A DNA stretch of 6,354 nucleotides. Source: Verrucomicrobia subdivision 3 bacterium UBA7542. Its GTDB lineage: Bacteria; Verrucomicrobiota; Verrucomicrobiia; Limisphaerales; UBA11358. Positions 1 to 4,990 of this stretch are shown here, one piece after another. Both the position numbers and the translations under genes were made by a program. How positions within the stretch are numbered: position 1 is the stretch's first letter; every line of letters begins with the position of its first letter. The notes beneath the pieces are model-generated. The model made no database searches and was not told the DNA's origin. It saw nothing but the letters and a program-made list of their open reading frames with translations. Location of the stretch: the NCBI GenBank assembly GCA_002479245.1, contig DLMG01000080.1, positions 1,386 to 7,739 of the forward strand. Reading direction: 5' to 3'.

Positions 1-90
1 GAAAAGCAAAAGGAAGGCAAAAAACGCATGAAAGCGTTCGGCACGGTCAACATTCCGCAGGAAGCATTTATCGAGGTGTTAAAAGCATGA
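1..90 (+). CDS. lepA: Elongation factor 4 (LepA), C-terminal end only
   Basis: The window opens inside a reading frame that ends at TGA 88-90. Its 29 residues include EKQKEGKKRMKAFG and then IPQEAFIEVLK. This matches the conserved C-terminal tail of LepA/EF4, in which a basic KxKEGKKRMK segment is followed by a V-x-IPQEAF-x-x-L-K ending. LepA is a ribosome-associated GTPase that acts during translation; its unique C-terminal domain reaches towards the peptidyl-transferase centre. The rest of the gene lies upstream of the window. A lepA-lepB gene order is common in bacteria, and lepB follows here, which supports the call. The 286-base gap between them is long and filled by a repeat element, so close transcriptional coupling is not assured. 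Confidence 0.87.
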   Translation, partial: EKQKEGKKRMKAFGTVNIPQEAFIEVLKA

Positions 91-96
91 AAACAG

Positions 97-369
97 GTCG
101 AGAGTCGAGAGTCGAGGGTCGAGGGCTTGATGGGCGCACCTTGTCACGCGTACATTTTTTTCTCCCTCTCCGCCCTCAAGGAGGAGAGGGGCGGGGTGAG
201 GAGGCCAATGTTTACAAACACGAACCCCTCGCCCCAGCCCTCTCCCCGCTTGGGCGGGGCGAGGGAGTTGTTTCCGTTTGGTGCGGGCGTCAAGATGCAC
301 CTGCGCTTGACGGCAGCTCGCGTTCGGTCTTGATTTCCTGCTCTCGACTCTCGACCCTCGTCTCTCGAC
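97..369. repeat. GC-rich intergenic element bounded by inverted heptad repeats, with two inner hairpins
   Basis: The left edge (97-124) is four tandem copies of GTCGAGR. The right edge (341-369) carries the same heptad inverted (CTCTCGA / CTCGACC units), so the two edges can pair across about 240 bases. Inside are two REP-like palindromes. The first pairs CCCTCTCC (164-171) with GGAGAGGG (183-190). The second pairs CCCTCGCCCC (226-235) with GGGGCGAGGG (256-265). Several short frames cross this stretch, but their low-complexity, arginine-rich products do not look like proteins. It resembles dispersed non-coding REP/MITE-like DNA. It could also hold terminator or mRNA-stabilising hairpins after lepA. 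No transposase or target duplication is visible. Confidence 0.7.
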
Positions 370-376
370 ATATTTT

Positions 377-1645
377 ATGATTCTACGCTGGTTCTTTTCC
401 TCAACCGTCCGCGAGGCGTGTGCGATGCGGAAGCACATGCACCATTTGCTGTGCGCGCAACGCGATGTCCTCACGCCACCAGCGATCGGCGCGGTGACCC
501 TGGCGATGAACCGGTTGCGGGACACCATCGCGGCGGGAGAAAACATCGGCAAGATCCGGATCAAGATGGACGAGCTGGACTTCGCCGCGAACAAGTGGCT
601 CAAGCCGTATCCCAATGCCCTGTGGCGCGAAAATGTTGAAGTCATTCTCGTGGCGGTGGCGGTGGCGATGGCCATCCGCACGTTTTTCCTGCAACCGTTC
701 AAAATCCCCACCGGCTCGATGCAACCGACGCTGTTCGGCGTCGTCTCCCAAAATTATTTGTCGCGCTACGGCCCGCGCAGCGAAGCGGATTTCAAAATCC
801 CGACCGGCTGGGAACGGGTCAGGGAATGGTTTGAAGGAATTTCGTACATTCACGTCGTCGCGGACACTGACGGCGAATTGCAGGTGGTTGAACCGCCGGT
901 CCGGTTTTTGATTTTCAACCTATGGCAAACCATCTGGGTTGGCGGCCAGTCCCAGACCATCTGGTTTCCGCCGGACTACGGCGAGCAAACCTTGCAGATG
1001 CGCGCAGGCCTGCGGACGCGCGCGGAATTCGGGGAAGGCCAGCAGTGTCAAAAGGGCAAGGAACTGGTGAAACTCCGCATGAGTGCGGGCGACCATTTGT
1101 TCGTGGACCGGCTCACCTGCAATTTCCACAAGCCCGACCGTGGCGAGATTGTCGTCTTTCAAACCAAGGGCATCCAGCACCCGATGATGCCGCAGGATCA
1201 ATTTTACATCAAGCGGCTGGTCGCGCTGCCCGGGGACCGCGTGCAAATCGGCGATGACCGGCATTTGATCATCAATGGACGGCGGCTGGACGCCTCAACG
1301 CCACACTTTGAGACTGTGTATTCCTTCGACCCCAAGCAGTCGCCGCGCGAGAGCCAGTTTTCCGGCCATCTGAACGGGACCGTTGCGGTGCGATACAACA
1401 TTCCTCCGGGACTTGGCCTCGCGCCGTTGTTCCCGGATGCGGAAACGGTTTATACGAATGAATTGGTGGAAATCGGGGTGAATGGCGGCGAAAAGAAAAT
1501 TGCCTCCTGCATGGTCATGGGCGACAACACCTGCAACAGCTTCGACTCGCGTGCCTGGGGACCGTTTCCGGCGGACAATATCATCGGCAAATCCTTCTTC
1601 GTTTATTGGCCCATCACCAAACGGTTCGGGTGGGGCAATCAATAA
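377..1645 (+). CDS. lepB: Signal peptidase I, long form
   Basis: Signal peptidase I (S26 family) cleaves signal peptides from exported proteins at the outer face of the inner membrane, using a Ser/Lys dyad. The nucleophile is in PTGSMQPTL (Ser114), just after a membrane helix at about residues 88-104. The general base is in QFYIKRLVALPGD (Lys279). The last family box, MGDNTCNSFDSRAWGP, is at 381-396. Ser and Lys are about 165 residues apart, far more than the roughly 55 in the E. coli enzyme, so a large extra region (about 125-240) is inserted. The 80 residues before the helix are soluble, with no second membrane helix. No strong Shine-Dalgarno sequence precedes ATG 377. Met17 (425) is a possible later start, but residues 1-16 read as normal protein and fit the extension I remember in verrucomicrobial homologues. 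An SDR gene follows 15 bases after the stop. Confidence 0.95.
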   Translation: MILRWFFSSTVREACAMRKHMHHLLCAQRDVLTPPAIGAVTLAMNRLRDTIAAGENIGKIRIKMDELDFAANKWLKPYPNALWRENVEVILVAVAVAMAIRTFFLQPFKIPTGSMQPTLFGVVSQNYLSRYGPRSEADFKIPTGWERVREWFEGISYIHVVADTDGELQVVEPPVRFLIFNLWQTIWVGGQSQTIWFPPDYGEQTLQMRAGLRTRAEFGEGQQCQKGKELVKLRMSAGDHLFVDRLTCNFHKPDRGEIVVFQTKGIQHPMMPQDQFYIKRLVALPGDRVQIGDDRHLIINGRRLDASTPHFETVYSFDPKQSPRESQFSGHLNGTVAVRYNIPPGLGLAPLFPDAETVYTNELVEIGVNGGEKKIASCMVMGDNTCNSFDSRAWGPFPADNIIGKSFFVYWPITKRFGWGNQ

Positions 1646-1660
1646 CCCACGTGGAACCAA

Positions 1661-2452
1661 ATGAACGCCGCGAACAGCGAAACGGTTTTAATCACCGGCG
1701 CTTCGTCGGGGATCGGCCTGGAACTGGCGCGGTGTTTTGCGGCGGACGGATGCCGTTTGGTGTTGCTCGCCCGCAACACCGAAGCGCTGGAAACGCTGGC
1801 CAAAGAATTGCGTCAGGCGCACAAAATTGATGCGCTCGTATTAACCGCCGACCTTTCCCTGCCCGAAACTCCGGCGCGCATCTTCAAGGAATTGCAGGGC
1901 AGGGGAATCAGGGTGGACGTTTTGGTCAACAACGCCGGATTTGGCGCGAACGGCGCGTTTGCCGGGTTGCCGCTCCAATGGCAACTCGAAATGATTCAGG
2001 TCAACATCACCGCGCTCACGAACCTGACGGGGTTGTTTCTCCCGGGCATGGTCGAACGCCGGCGCGGCGGCGTGCTCAACGTCGGTTCGCTGGCCGGATT
2101 CCTGCCCGGCCCCGGCATGGCGGTTTATTTCGCATCCAAAGCCTACGTGCTTTCATTCTCCGAGGCGCTCGCGGAAGAACTCGCCGGCACCGGATTGACG
2201 GTGACGGCGCTTTGTCCCGGTCCGACGGCGACCAATTTCGGCAATGTTTCGCACGGCCAAAAAATGCGGCGGCTTAATACGCGCAAAATGCCGGCGGCAA
2301 CCGTTGCGAGTTATGGCCACCGTGCTTTTCGCAAGGGAAAGCCGCTGGCCATTCCCGGCTGGCCATACCATGTTCTCATTTTTCTGATTCGAATCCTGCC
2401 CCGTTGGTGCGTGCGTAAAATGGCCGGATTATTCAACCGCGCAAAGGAATAA
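1661..2452 (+). CDS. Short-chain dehydrogenase/reductase (classical SDR, DltE/COG0300-like)
   Basis: This 263-residue protein has the full classical SDR signature. The Rossmann nucleotide-binding motif TGASSGIG is at 12-19, the adenine-pocket Asp at 64 (TADLS), NNAG at 90-93, the catalytic Ser at about 143, the YxxxK pair Tyr156/Lys160, and PGP at 186-188. Arg38 after the second strand (LLARN) suggests NADP(H) preference; this is an inference. The length is typical of the family. The tail (about 236-260) is hydrophobic and basic, so the protein may contact the membrane, as proposed for several COG0300 members. The substrate cannot be read from sequence. The 15-base gap after lepB suggests co-transcription. 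ATG 1661 is the natural start because the Rossmann strand begins 8 residues later. This is the last gene before the composition and repeat content change. Confidence 0.93.
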   Translation: MNAANSETVLITGASSGIGLELARCFAADGCRLVLLARNTEALETLAKELRQAHKIDALVLTADLSLPETPARIFKELQGRGIRVDVLVNNAGFGANGAFAGLPLQWQLEMIQVNITALTNLTGLFLPGMVERRRGGVLNVGSLAGFLPGPGMAVYFASKAYVLSFSEALAEELAGTGLTVTALCPGPTATNFGNVSHGQKMRRLNTRKMPAATVASYGHRAFRKGKPLAIPGWPYHVLIFLIRILPRWCVRKMAGLFNRAKE

Positions 2453-2477
2453 GCCCCAAGCGAGAGTCATTCGCCGC

Positions 2478-2518
2478 TTGATAGAAATTCGCAGGTCTGA
2501 TTTCATAAGCTCATGGTA
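2478..2518 (+). repeat. Module D, copy 1 (41-bp direct repeat)
   Basis: This stretch matches 5228-5268 with three mismatches over 41 bases; both contain AATTCGCAGGTCTGATTTC and TAAGCTCATGGTA. Each copy starts with a TTGAYA box (TTGATA here) followed, after 17 bases, by TTTCRT. That spacing fits a weak sigma-70-type promoter, but the -10 match is poor. The ATG inside this copy (2513) opens only a 17-codon frame. In copy 2 the same ATG starts gene 5. The stretch lies just downstream of the SDR stop, at the left edge of the repeat-rich region. Confidence 0.75.
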
Positions 2519-2573
2519 TCACGCACACGCGCCGACGACATGCCAAGCACGACGCCGACTTCCTGATACGACC

Positions 2574-2683
2574 GGATGCACCACGGAGGAGGAAACATAA
2601 GAATTTGCTGGACAGTAATTTCAGTCCAGCTTACACCCATTTCATGAAAAAGGATAGGCTGCAGCACAACGTGGCGTCCATTC
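2574..2683 (+). repeat. Module C, copy 1 (fused to gene 1)
   Basis: This copy is about 92% identical by eye to 3898-3998 and 4507-4607. It has one extra in-frame triplet near 2663-2665 and about nine substitutions. It contains GGAGGAGG (2585-2592), a perfect hairpin GCTGGAC/GTCCAGC (2607-2613 and 2624-2630, 10-base loop), and ATG 2644. The other copies end in ...TCCATTATATGTTAGGC. Here the match stops after TCCATT and continues with CTAGAC, which may be a decayed GTTAGAC core, and then runs on into gene 1. Confidence 0.8.
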
Positions 2684-3168
2684 TAGACTTTTGGGAACGC
2701 ATTAAGGCTTTCAGGAACCACGATGTGATTCTCATACTCTATGTCGGCGGTTGCGTTGCCGAGGGAATCATGGCTATTTGGACATTCAATCCCCATTTAC
2801 TTGAATGTTCCGGTGCGTCGAAGCTCATAGTCTTGTCACTCGCCTTTACCATTCCGCTGATTGGTATCAACAGCGGTTTTTTTAGCCTTGTAAGTGTTCT
2901 TGAAGTACACGACGAAGAAATACGATGGCGTTTGCATACTCTGCCAATAGGCCTCTTGTCCTCATTTGTTTTATTCGGCGTGCCTTTACTTGTCTCCAAT
3001 TTATTCGTTGTTAAATTCCGCTTATTTCTCATTATCGTGGTTATTCTTGAGATTCTGTATTGCCTTGCCTGCGTATACTTTGCTCGAATCAGCAAAAAGG
3101 GGCCGAAACCGTCGCCTAACGCGCTGGAGCCTACGGCCACCGCCCCTTCAGTTTCGACCAACAAATGA
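2644..3168 (+). CDS. Four-helix membrane protein whose two ends are encoded by repeat/attC sequence (gene 1)
   Basis: I do not recognise the family. The 174-residue product (from ATG 2644) has four hydrophobic segments at about 28-46, 60-86, 99-121 and 126-147, joined by short polar loops, so it is probably an inner-membrane protein. No catalytic motif is visible. Residues 1-13 (MKKDRLQHNVASI) are encoded by module C, which also occurs before genes 3 and 4. The last 17 residues (from PNALEPTATAP) are encoded by the left arm of the attC-like site, and the stop lies inside that site. TTG 2605 is an alternative start 13 codons upstream, 12 bases after GGAGGAGG, and would give 187 residues. ATG 2644 has no Shine-Dalgarno sequence of its own but overlaps the stop of a 23-codon leader frame (ATGA), so translational coupling is possible. 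Confidence 0.75.
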   Translation: MKKDRLQHNVASILDFWERIKAFRNHDVILILYVGGCVAEGIMAIWTFNPHLLECSGASKLIVLSLAFTIPLIGINSGFFSLVSVLEVHDEEIRWRLHTLPIGLLSSFVLFGVPLLVSNLFVVKFRLFLIIVVILEILYCLACVYFARISKKGPKPSPNALEPTATAPSVSTNK

Positions 3169-3238
3169 AATTTGATTGTCATTACTCCAAGCGTGAGTCA
3201 GCCTCCGGTGGCCGTGGCTTAGCTTTGGATCGTTAGAC
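3114..3238 (+). other. attC-like recombination site (integron cassette type)
   Basis: The left core is GCCTAAC (3114-3120, RYYYAAC) and the right core is GTTAGAC (3232-3238, GTTRRRY). Their inner arms pair: GGAGCCTACGGCCACCG (3124-3140) opposes CGGTGGCCGTGGCTTAGC (3206-3223), with a few unpaired bases as expected for attC hairpins. The right side, GGCTTAGCTTTGGATCGTTAGAC, closely follows the consensus behind cassette PCR primers (GCTKANCTCVRRCGTTAG type). Length is 125 bp, inside the usual attC range of about 55-145 bp. The orientation (RYYYAAC nearest the preceding stop, GTTRRRY ahead of the next gene) is that of a normal cassette array read left to right. Confidence 0.82.
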
Positions 3239-3258
3239 CACATACACCACATAATCCT

Positions 3259-3726
3259 ATGAATGGCGATTTCGATTTGACGCAGTTCTTCATTGACCTT
3301 TTTATTGGGATGCTAATCGGCGGCTTGGTTGGCGCATTGATTGGGAGAAGCCGAGGGCGACTTGTTGACGGATTAGGTTGGGGTATTATTCTTGGCCCTA
3401 TTGGCTGGCTCATCGTTGCGCTTCTGAAAGACTTGCGCCCGAAGTGCCCACATTGCGGCTCAGCTTTCAATCCCGGAGCATCACGTTGTTGTCACTGCGG
3501 TGGCGATATTCGTCCCCCTACGCCAGTTTCACCCATGACCACGACCCTTCCGAGTTCAAATTTAAAATATTATTATTCCTCAAACGGAGAACAGCTAGGG
3601 CCGGTGGATGCCAGCGATTTGAGGATGATGCGCAAGGATGGTCTTATCACTGATGACACGCCAGTGATTCGTGAAGGTGAGTCCCAGTGGCGTCAGTTTC
3701 GAGACTATTTGGCATTGAATAGGTAG
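3259..3726 (+). CDS. Membrane-anchored zinc-ribbon / GYF_2-domain protein (gene 2)
   Basis: This 155-residue protein has three visible parts. Residues 9-57 form a glycine-rich hydrophobic region (IGMLIGGLVGALIG, then GWGIILGPIGWLIVALL), probably two membrane helices or a glycine-zipper hairpin. Residues 63-80 are a compact zinc ribbon with two CxxC knuckles (C63/C66 and C77/C80). Residues about 104-150 match GYF_2 (DUF4339): an aromatic start YYY, GEQLGPVDASDL, then IREGESQWRQFRDYL. GYF-type domains generally bind proline-rich peptides; a partner here is unknown. A cytosolic adaptor role at the membrane is an inference. The ATG lies 20 bases after the attC right core, behind a CA-rich leader with no Shine-Dalgarno sequence. 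The start is favoured because no other in-frame start sits nearby upstream of the hydrophobic region. Confidence 0.88.
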   Translation: MNGDFDLTQFFIDLFIGMLIGGLVGALIGRSRGRLVDGLGWGIILGPIGWLIVALLKDLRPKCPHCGSAFNPGASRCCHCGGDIRPPTPVSPMTTTLPSSNLKYYYSSNGEQLGPVDASDLRMMRKDGLITDDTPVIREGESQWRQFRDYLALNR

Positions 3727-3899
3727 CGACGTGGTCATATGCAGGGCAGGGGACAGGACCGCGTCCAATTTCAGACGAGCACACGACAAGATTTTGAAAC
3801 ACAATGTTTGCTTCCGTTCGTCGAGCAAAAAAACGGTGTTTTACGGTCTGAATGGGGAGCGGGGGCCGGAACGGCAGTCCGTCCTTTTGTGGAGGAGGG

Positions 3900-4012
3900 A
3901 TGCACCACGGAGGAGGAGACATAAGAACGTGCTGGACAGCAATTTCAGTCCAGCTTACACTCGTTTAATGAAAAAGGATAGGCTGCACAACGCAGCGTCC
4001 ATTATATGTTAG
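3900..4012 (+). other. Chain of overlapping mini reading frames in module C leading into gene 3
   Basis: ATG 3900 opens a 22-codon frame (MHHGGGDIRTCW...) that ends with TAA 3966-3968. That stop overlaps ATG 3968 (TAATG), which opens MKKDRLHNAASIIC. This second frame ends with TAG 4010-4012 inside the GTTAGGC core. Its end is overlapped by ATG 4006, whose frame runs straight into gene 3. The same chain occurs at 4509-4621 ahead of gene 4. Shine-Dalgarno-like GGAGGAGG is very close to the first ATG, and a second copy lies inside the first frame. Translation of these peptides is not shown by sequence; the chain may be incidental. Confidence 0.4.
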
Positions 4013-4014
4013 GC
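4008..4014 (+). other. attC right core site GTTAGGC, unpaired
   Basis: The heptamer fits GTTRRRY and is followed 12 bases later by the gene 3 ATG, as expected at a cassette boundary. The preceding arm GCAGCGTCCATTATAT is shared with 4601-4616. No RYYYAAC partner is present between the gene 2 stop and this site. Confidence 0.6.
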
Positions 4015-4026
4015 ATCACCAATTAT

Positions 4027-4278
4027 ATGAAACGCATCATTATACAATTCACCGCGCTATTAATCATCTTCGTGTTTGCAGCAGGTTGTGTGACCCAACC
4101 AAGGTGGCAACTGCAAGATTTGCAGACTACTTGGGGAACCAATCATACCGGGCACACAGCGTTTTTATTTGACTCGGCGACTGGTAAGACTTGGAGACTC
4201 GAATGGGATGCGCAAAGAAACTTCTGGTGGCAGCCGGTCGCCATGACGAACTCGCCAAGTTCCAGAAGTTCGCGGTGA
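4027..4278 (+). CDS. Small predicted lipoprotein (gene 3)
   Basis: This 83-residue protein begins with a lipoprotein signal peptide: basic MKR, a hydrophobic core (about 4-17), then the lipobox AAGC with the acylated cysteine at 21. The mature part is only about 63 residues. It contains FLFDSATGKTWRLEWD and FWWQPV, a tryptophan-rich beta-type motif seen in small bacterial lipoproteins that I cannot assign to a named family. It is probably anchored in the inner or outer membrane facing the periplasm. The serine-rich end (SPSSRSSR) is low complexity. The start could instead be ATG 4006, seven codons upstream inside the attC core (MLGITNY...); ATG 4027 gives the standard short n-region and is preferred. 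There is no clear Shine-Dalgarno sequence. The GCCTAAC core follows 16 bases after the stop. Confidence 0.78.
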   Translation: MKRIIIQFTALLIIFVFAAGCVTQPRWQLQDLQTTWGTNHTGHTAFLFDSATGKTWRLEWDAQRNFWWQPVAMTNSPSSRSSR

Positions 4279-4307
4279 GACATGGTGGTGTGATGCCTAA
4301 CACCGCG

Positions 4308-4378
4308 CGAGCCTGTGTGAAAACTCCCGGCAGGATGGACGGTTAAAAGCGGGGATGAGAAGTATTTTTCACGGTTCG
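4308..4378 (+). terminator. Long imperfect hairpin in module A followed by a T-rich run (possible terminator or folded attC core)
   Basis: CGAGCC (4308-4313) pairs with GGTTCG (4373-4378) with one G-T wobble. After a three-base bulge (TGT), GTGAAAA (4317-4323) pairs perfectly with TTTTCAC (4366-4372). TCCC (4325-4328) can extend the stem against GGGA. AGGTTTTTCTT follows. The stem plus T run suggests a Rho-independent terminator for gene 3. The stem bulge and the adjacent GCCTAAC fit a compact attC whose right core has decayed to GTTTTTC. Confidence 0.45.
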
Positions 4379-4508
4379 AGGTTTTTCTTCACAGATGGAA
4401 AACCACCACACAATGTTTGCTTCCGTTCGTCAACAATAAAGATGGTGCTTTACGGTCTGAATGGGGAGCGGGGGCCGGAACGACAGTCCGTCCTTTTGTG
4501 GAGGAGGG

Positions 4509-4621
4509 ATGCACCACGGAGGAGGAGACATAAGAACGGGCTGGACAGCAATTTCAGTCCAGCTTACACTCGTTTAATGAAAAAGGATAGGCTGCACAAC
4601 GCGGCGTCCATTATATGTTAG
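4509..4621 (+). other. Chain of overlapping mini reading frames in module C leading into gene 4
   Basis: This is the second copy of the arrangement seen before gene 3. ATG 4509 opens 22 codons ending at TAA 4575-4577, overlapping ATG 4577. The second frame ends at TAG 4619-4621 inside GTTAGGC and overlaps ATG 4615, which is in frame with gene 4. Because copies 2 and 3 are about 95% identical, this is not independent evidence of selection. Copy 1, which is more diverged, keeps the overlap in a different form (ATGA). Confidence 0.4.
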
Positions 4622-4644
4622 GCCACATTCACACCACAAAAATT

Positions 4645-4983
4645 ATGAAACTCACATATATACTATTGGCGAGCTTGCTCATGTCACTTTGTCCATCTTT
4701 TGCCGATGACATACCTTTAGGCACCATGAACCTCGAAAATGTGCCGGCATCAGAGGTTTTGACCATTTACAAGCAGATGTCAGGTCTTGAGCTTGTTGTT
4801 GATTCTCGTGCCAAGCATGTGACTTCGCCAGTCACGTTTAAGACGACGACTCCGCTAAAAAAGGAAGATGCACTGAAGCTGATACAGAGTGCATTGCTTA
4901 AGCAGGCTGGCATTGTGATAACGCCGCTCGATGATAAGCGAGCATCCGTGACATTTAACGATGCTTTGCCCATTACTAGATGA
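4645..4983 (+). CDS. Secreted protein resembling a stand-alone secretin N-domain (gene 4)
   Basis: This 112-residue protein has a cleavable signal peptide (MKLTYILLASLLMSLCPSFA, cleavage likely after Ala20). The remaining ~90 residues read NLENVPASEVLTIYKQMSG, ELVVDSRAKHVTSPVTF and then KKEDALKLIQSALLKQAGIVI. This order (strand, helix, strand with VVD, T-x-P-V-T-F strand, helix DALKLIQSAL, final strand) is the pattern of the N0/STN-like domain at the start of type II secretion secretins such as GspD. No secretin barrel follows, so it cannot form a channel alone. It may be a periplasmic partner, an inhibitor or a free-standing adaptor; this is inference. ATG 4615 is an in-frame alternative ten codons upstream, inside the attC core. 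The GCCTAAC core lies seven bases after the stop. Confidence 0.75.
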   Translation: MKLTYILLASLLMSLCPSFADDIPLGTMNLENVPASEVLTIYKQMSGLELVVDSRAKHVTSPVTFKTTTPLKKEDALKLIQSALLKQAGIVITPLDDKRASVTFNDALPITR

Positions 4984-4990
4984 CCATGTG

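Larger units (their letters stand above)
3799..4014 (+). repeat. Modules B+C, copy 2, ending in an attC right core
   Basis: This 216-base unit aligns without gaps to 4408-4623, with about ten mismatches. B (3799-3897) includes GGAACGG/CCGTCC, a small imperfect hairpin. C (3898-4014) includes two GGAGGAGG stretches, the perfect hairpin 3931-3954 (GCTGGAC/GTCCAGC) and the terminal core GTTAGGC (4008-4014). Upstream, 3727-3798 is single-copy, shows no gene, and has no RYYYAAC partner for this core. So this is half of an attC-like site, probably a deletion or recombination product. One frame (3731-4012) stays open through it, but it is unlikely to be a conserved protein. Confidence 0.85.
4295..4623 (+). 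repeat. Modules A+B+C, copy 3: extra-long attC-like intergenic unit
   Basis: The unit starts with GCCTAAC (4295-4301) and ends with GTTAGGC (4617-4623), exact inverted copies of each other. At 329 bp it is far longer than ordinary attC sites. A (4295-4407) matches 4991-5103 with about nine mismatches and no gaps. B+C (4408-4623) matches 3799-4014. C carries the hairpin 4540-4563 and the mini reading frames 4509-4577 and 4577-4621. The long frame 4355-4621 through the repeat differs from copy 2 at five amino acids out of nine changed codons, so it does not look protein-selected. The unit fills the whole 366-base gap between genes 3 and 4. Confidence 0.85.

Noticed and set aside
79..711. Minus-strand 210-codon frame spanning the lepA-lepB gap and the start of lepB
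   Set aside because: It is made of translated heptad repeats plus lepB antisense, with no domain-like segment.
401..853. Open frames on the minus strand inside lepB (also 920-1264 and 1295-1660)
   Set aside because: They lie opposite a gene with clear catalytic motifs, and their arginine/histidine-rich products look like antisense shadows of GC-rich codons.
2513..2566. 17-codon frame starting in module D copy 1
   Set aside because: It is too short, has no Shine-Dalgarno sequence, and its ATG is explained by the repeat.
2739..3182. 147-codon minus-strand frame opposite gene 1
   Set aside because: The plus-strand frame gives clean membrane helices and ends in attC as cassette genes do. The minus frame has no hydrophobic or domain pattern.
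3731..4012. 93-codon frame through modules B and C (and the similar 4355-4621)
   Set aside because: The shared part differs between copies mostly by amino-acid changes, the upstream parts are unrelated, and the product is arginine-rich and ends in the attC core. It is more likely repeat DNA that happens to be open.
3799..4623. CRISPR array
   Set aside because: The repeats are hundreds of bases long, few, mosaic, and separated by genes, not by short uniform spacers.
4295..4623. Insertion sequence, MITE or group II intron (attC type) inside the attC-like site
   Set aside because: No transposase or reverse transcriptase, no terminal inverted repeats at the module joins and no visible target duplication. 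A non-autonomous element remains possible but cannot be supported here.
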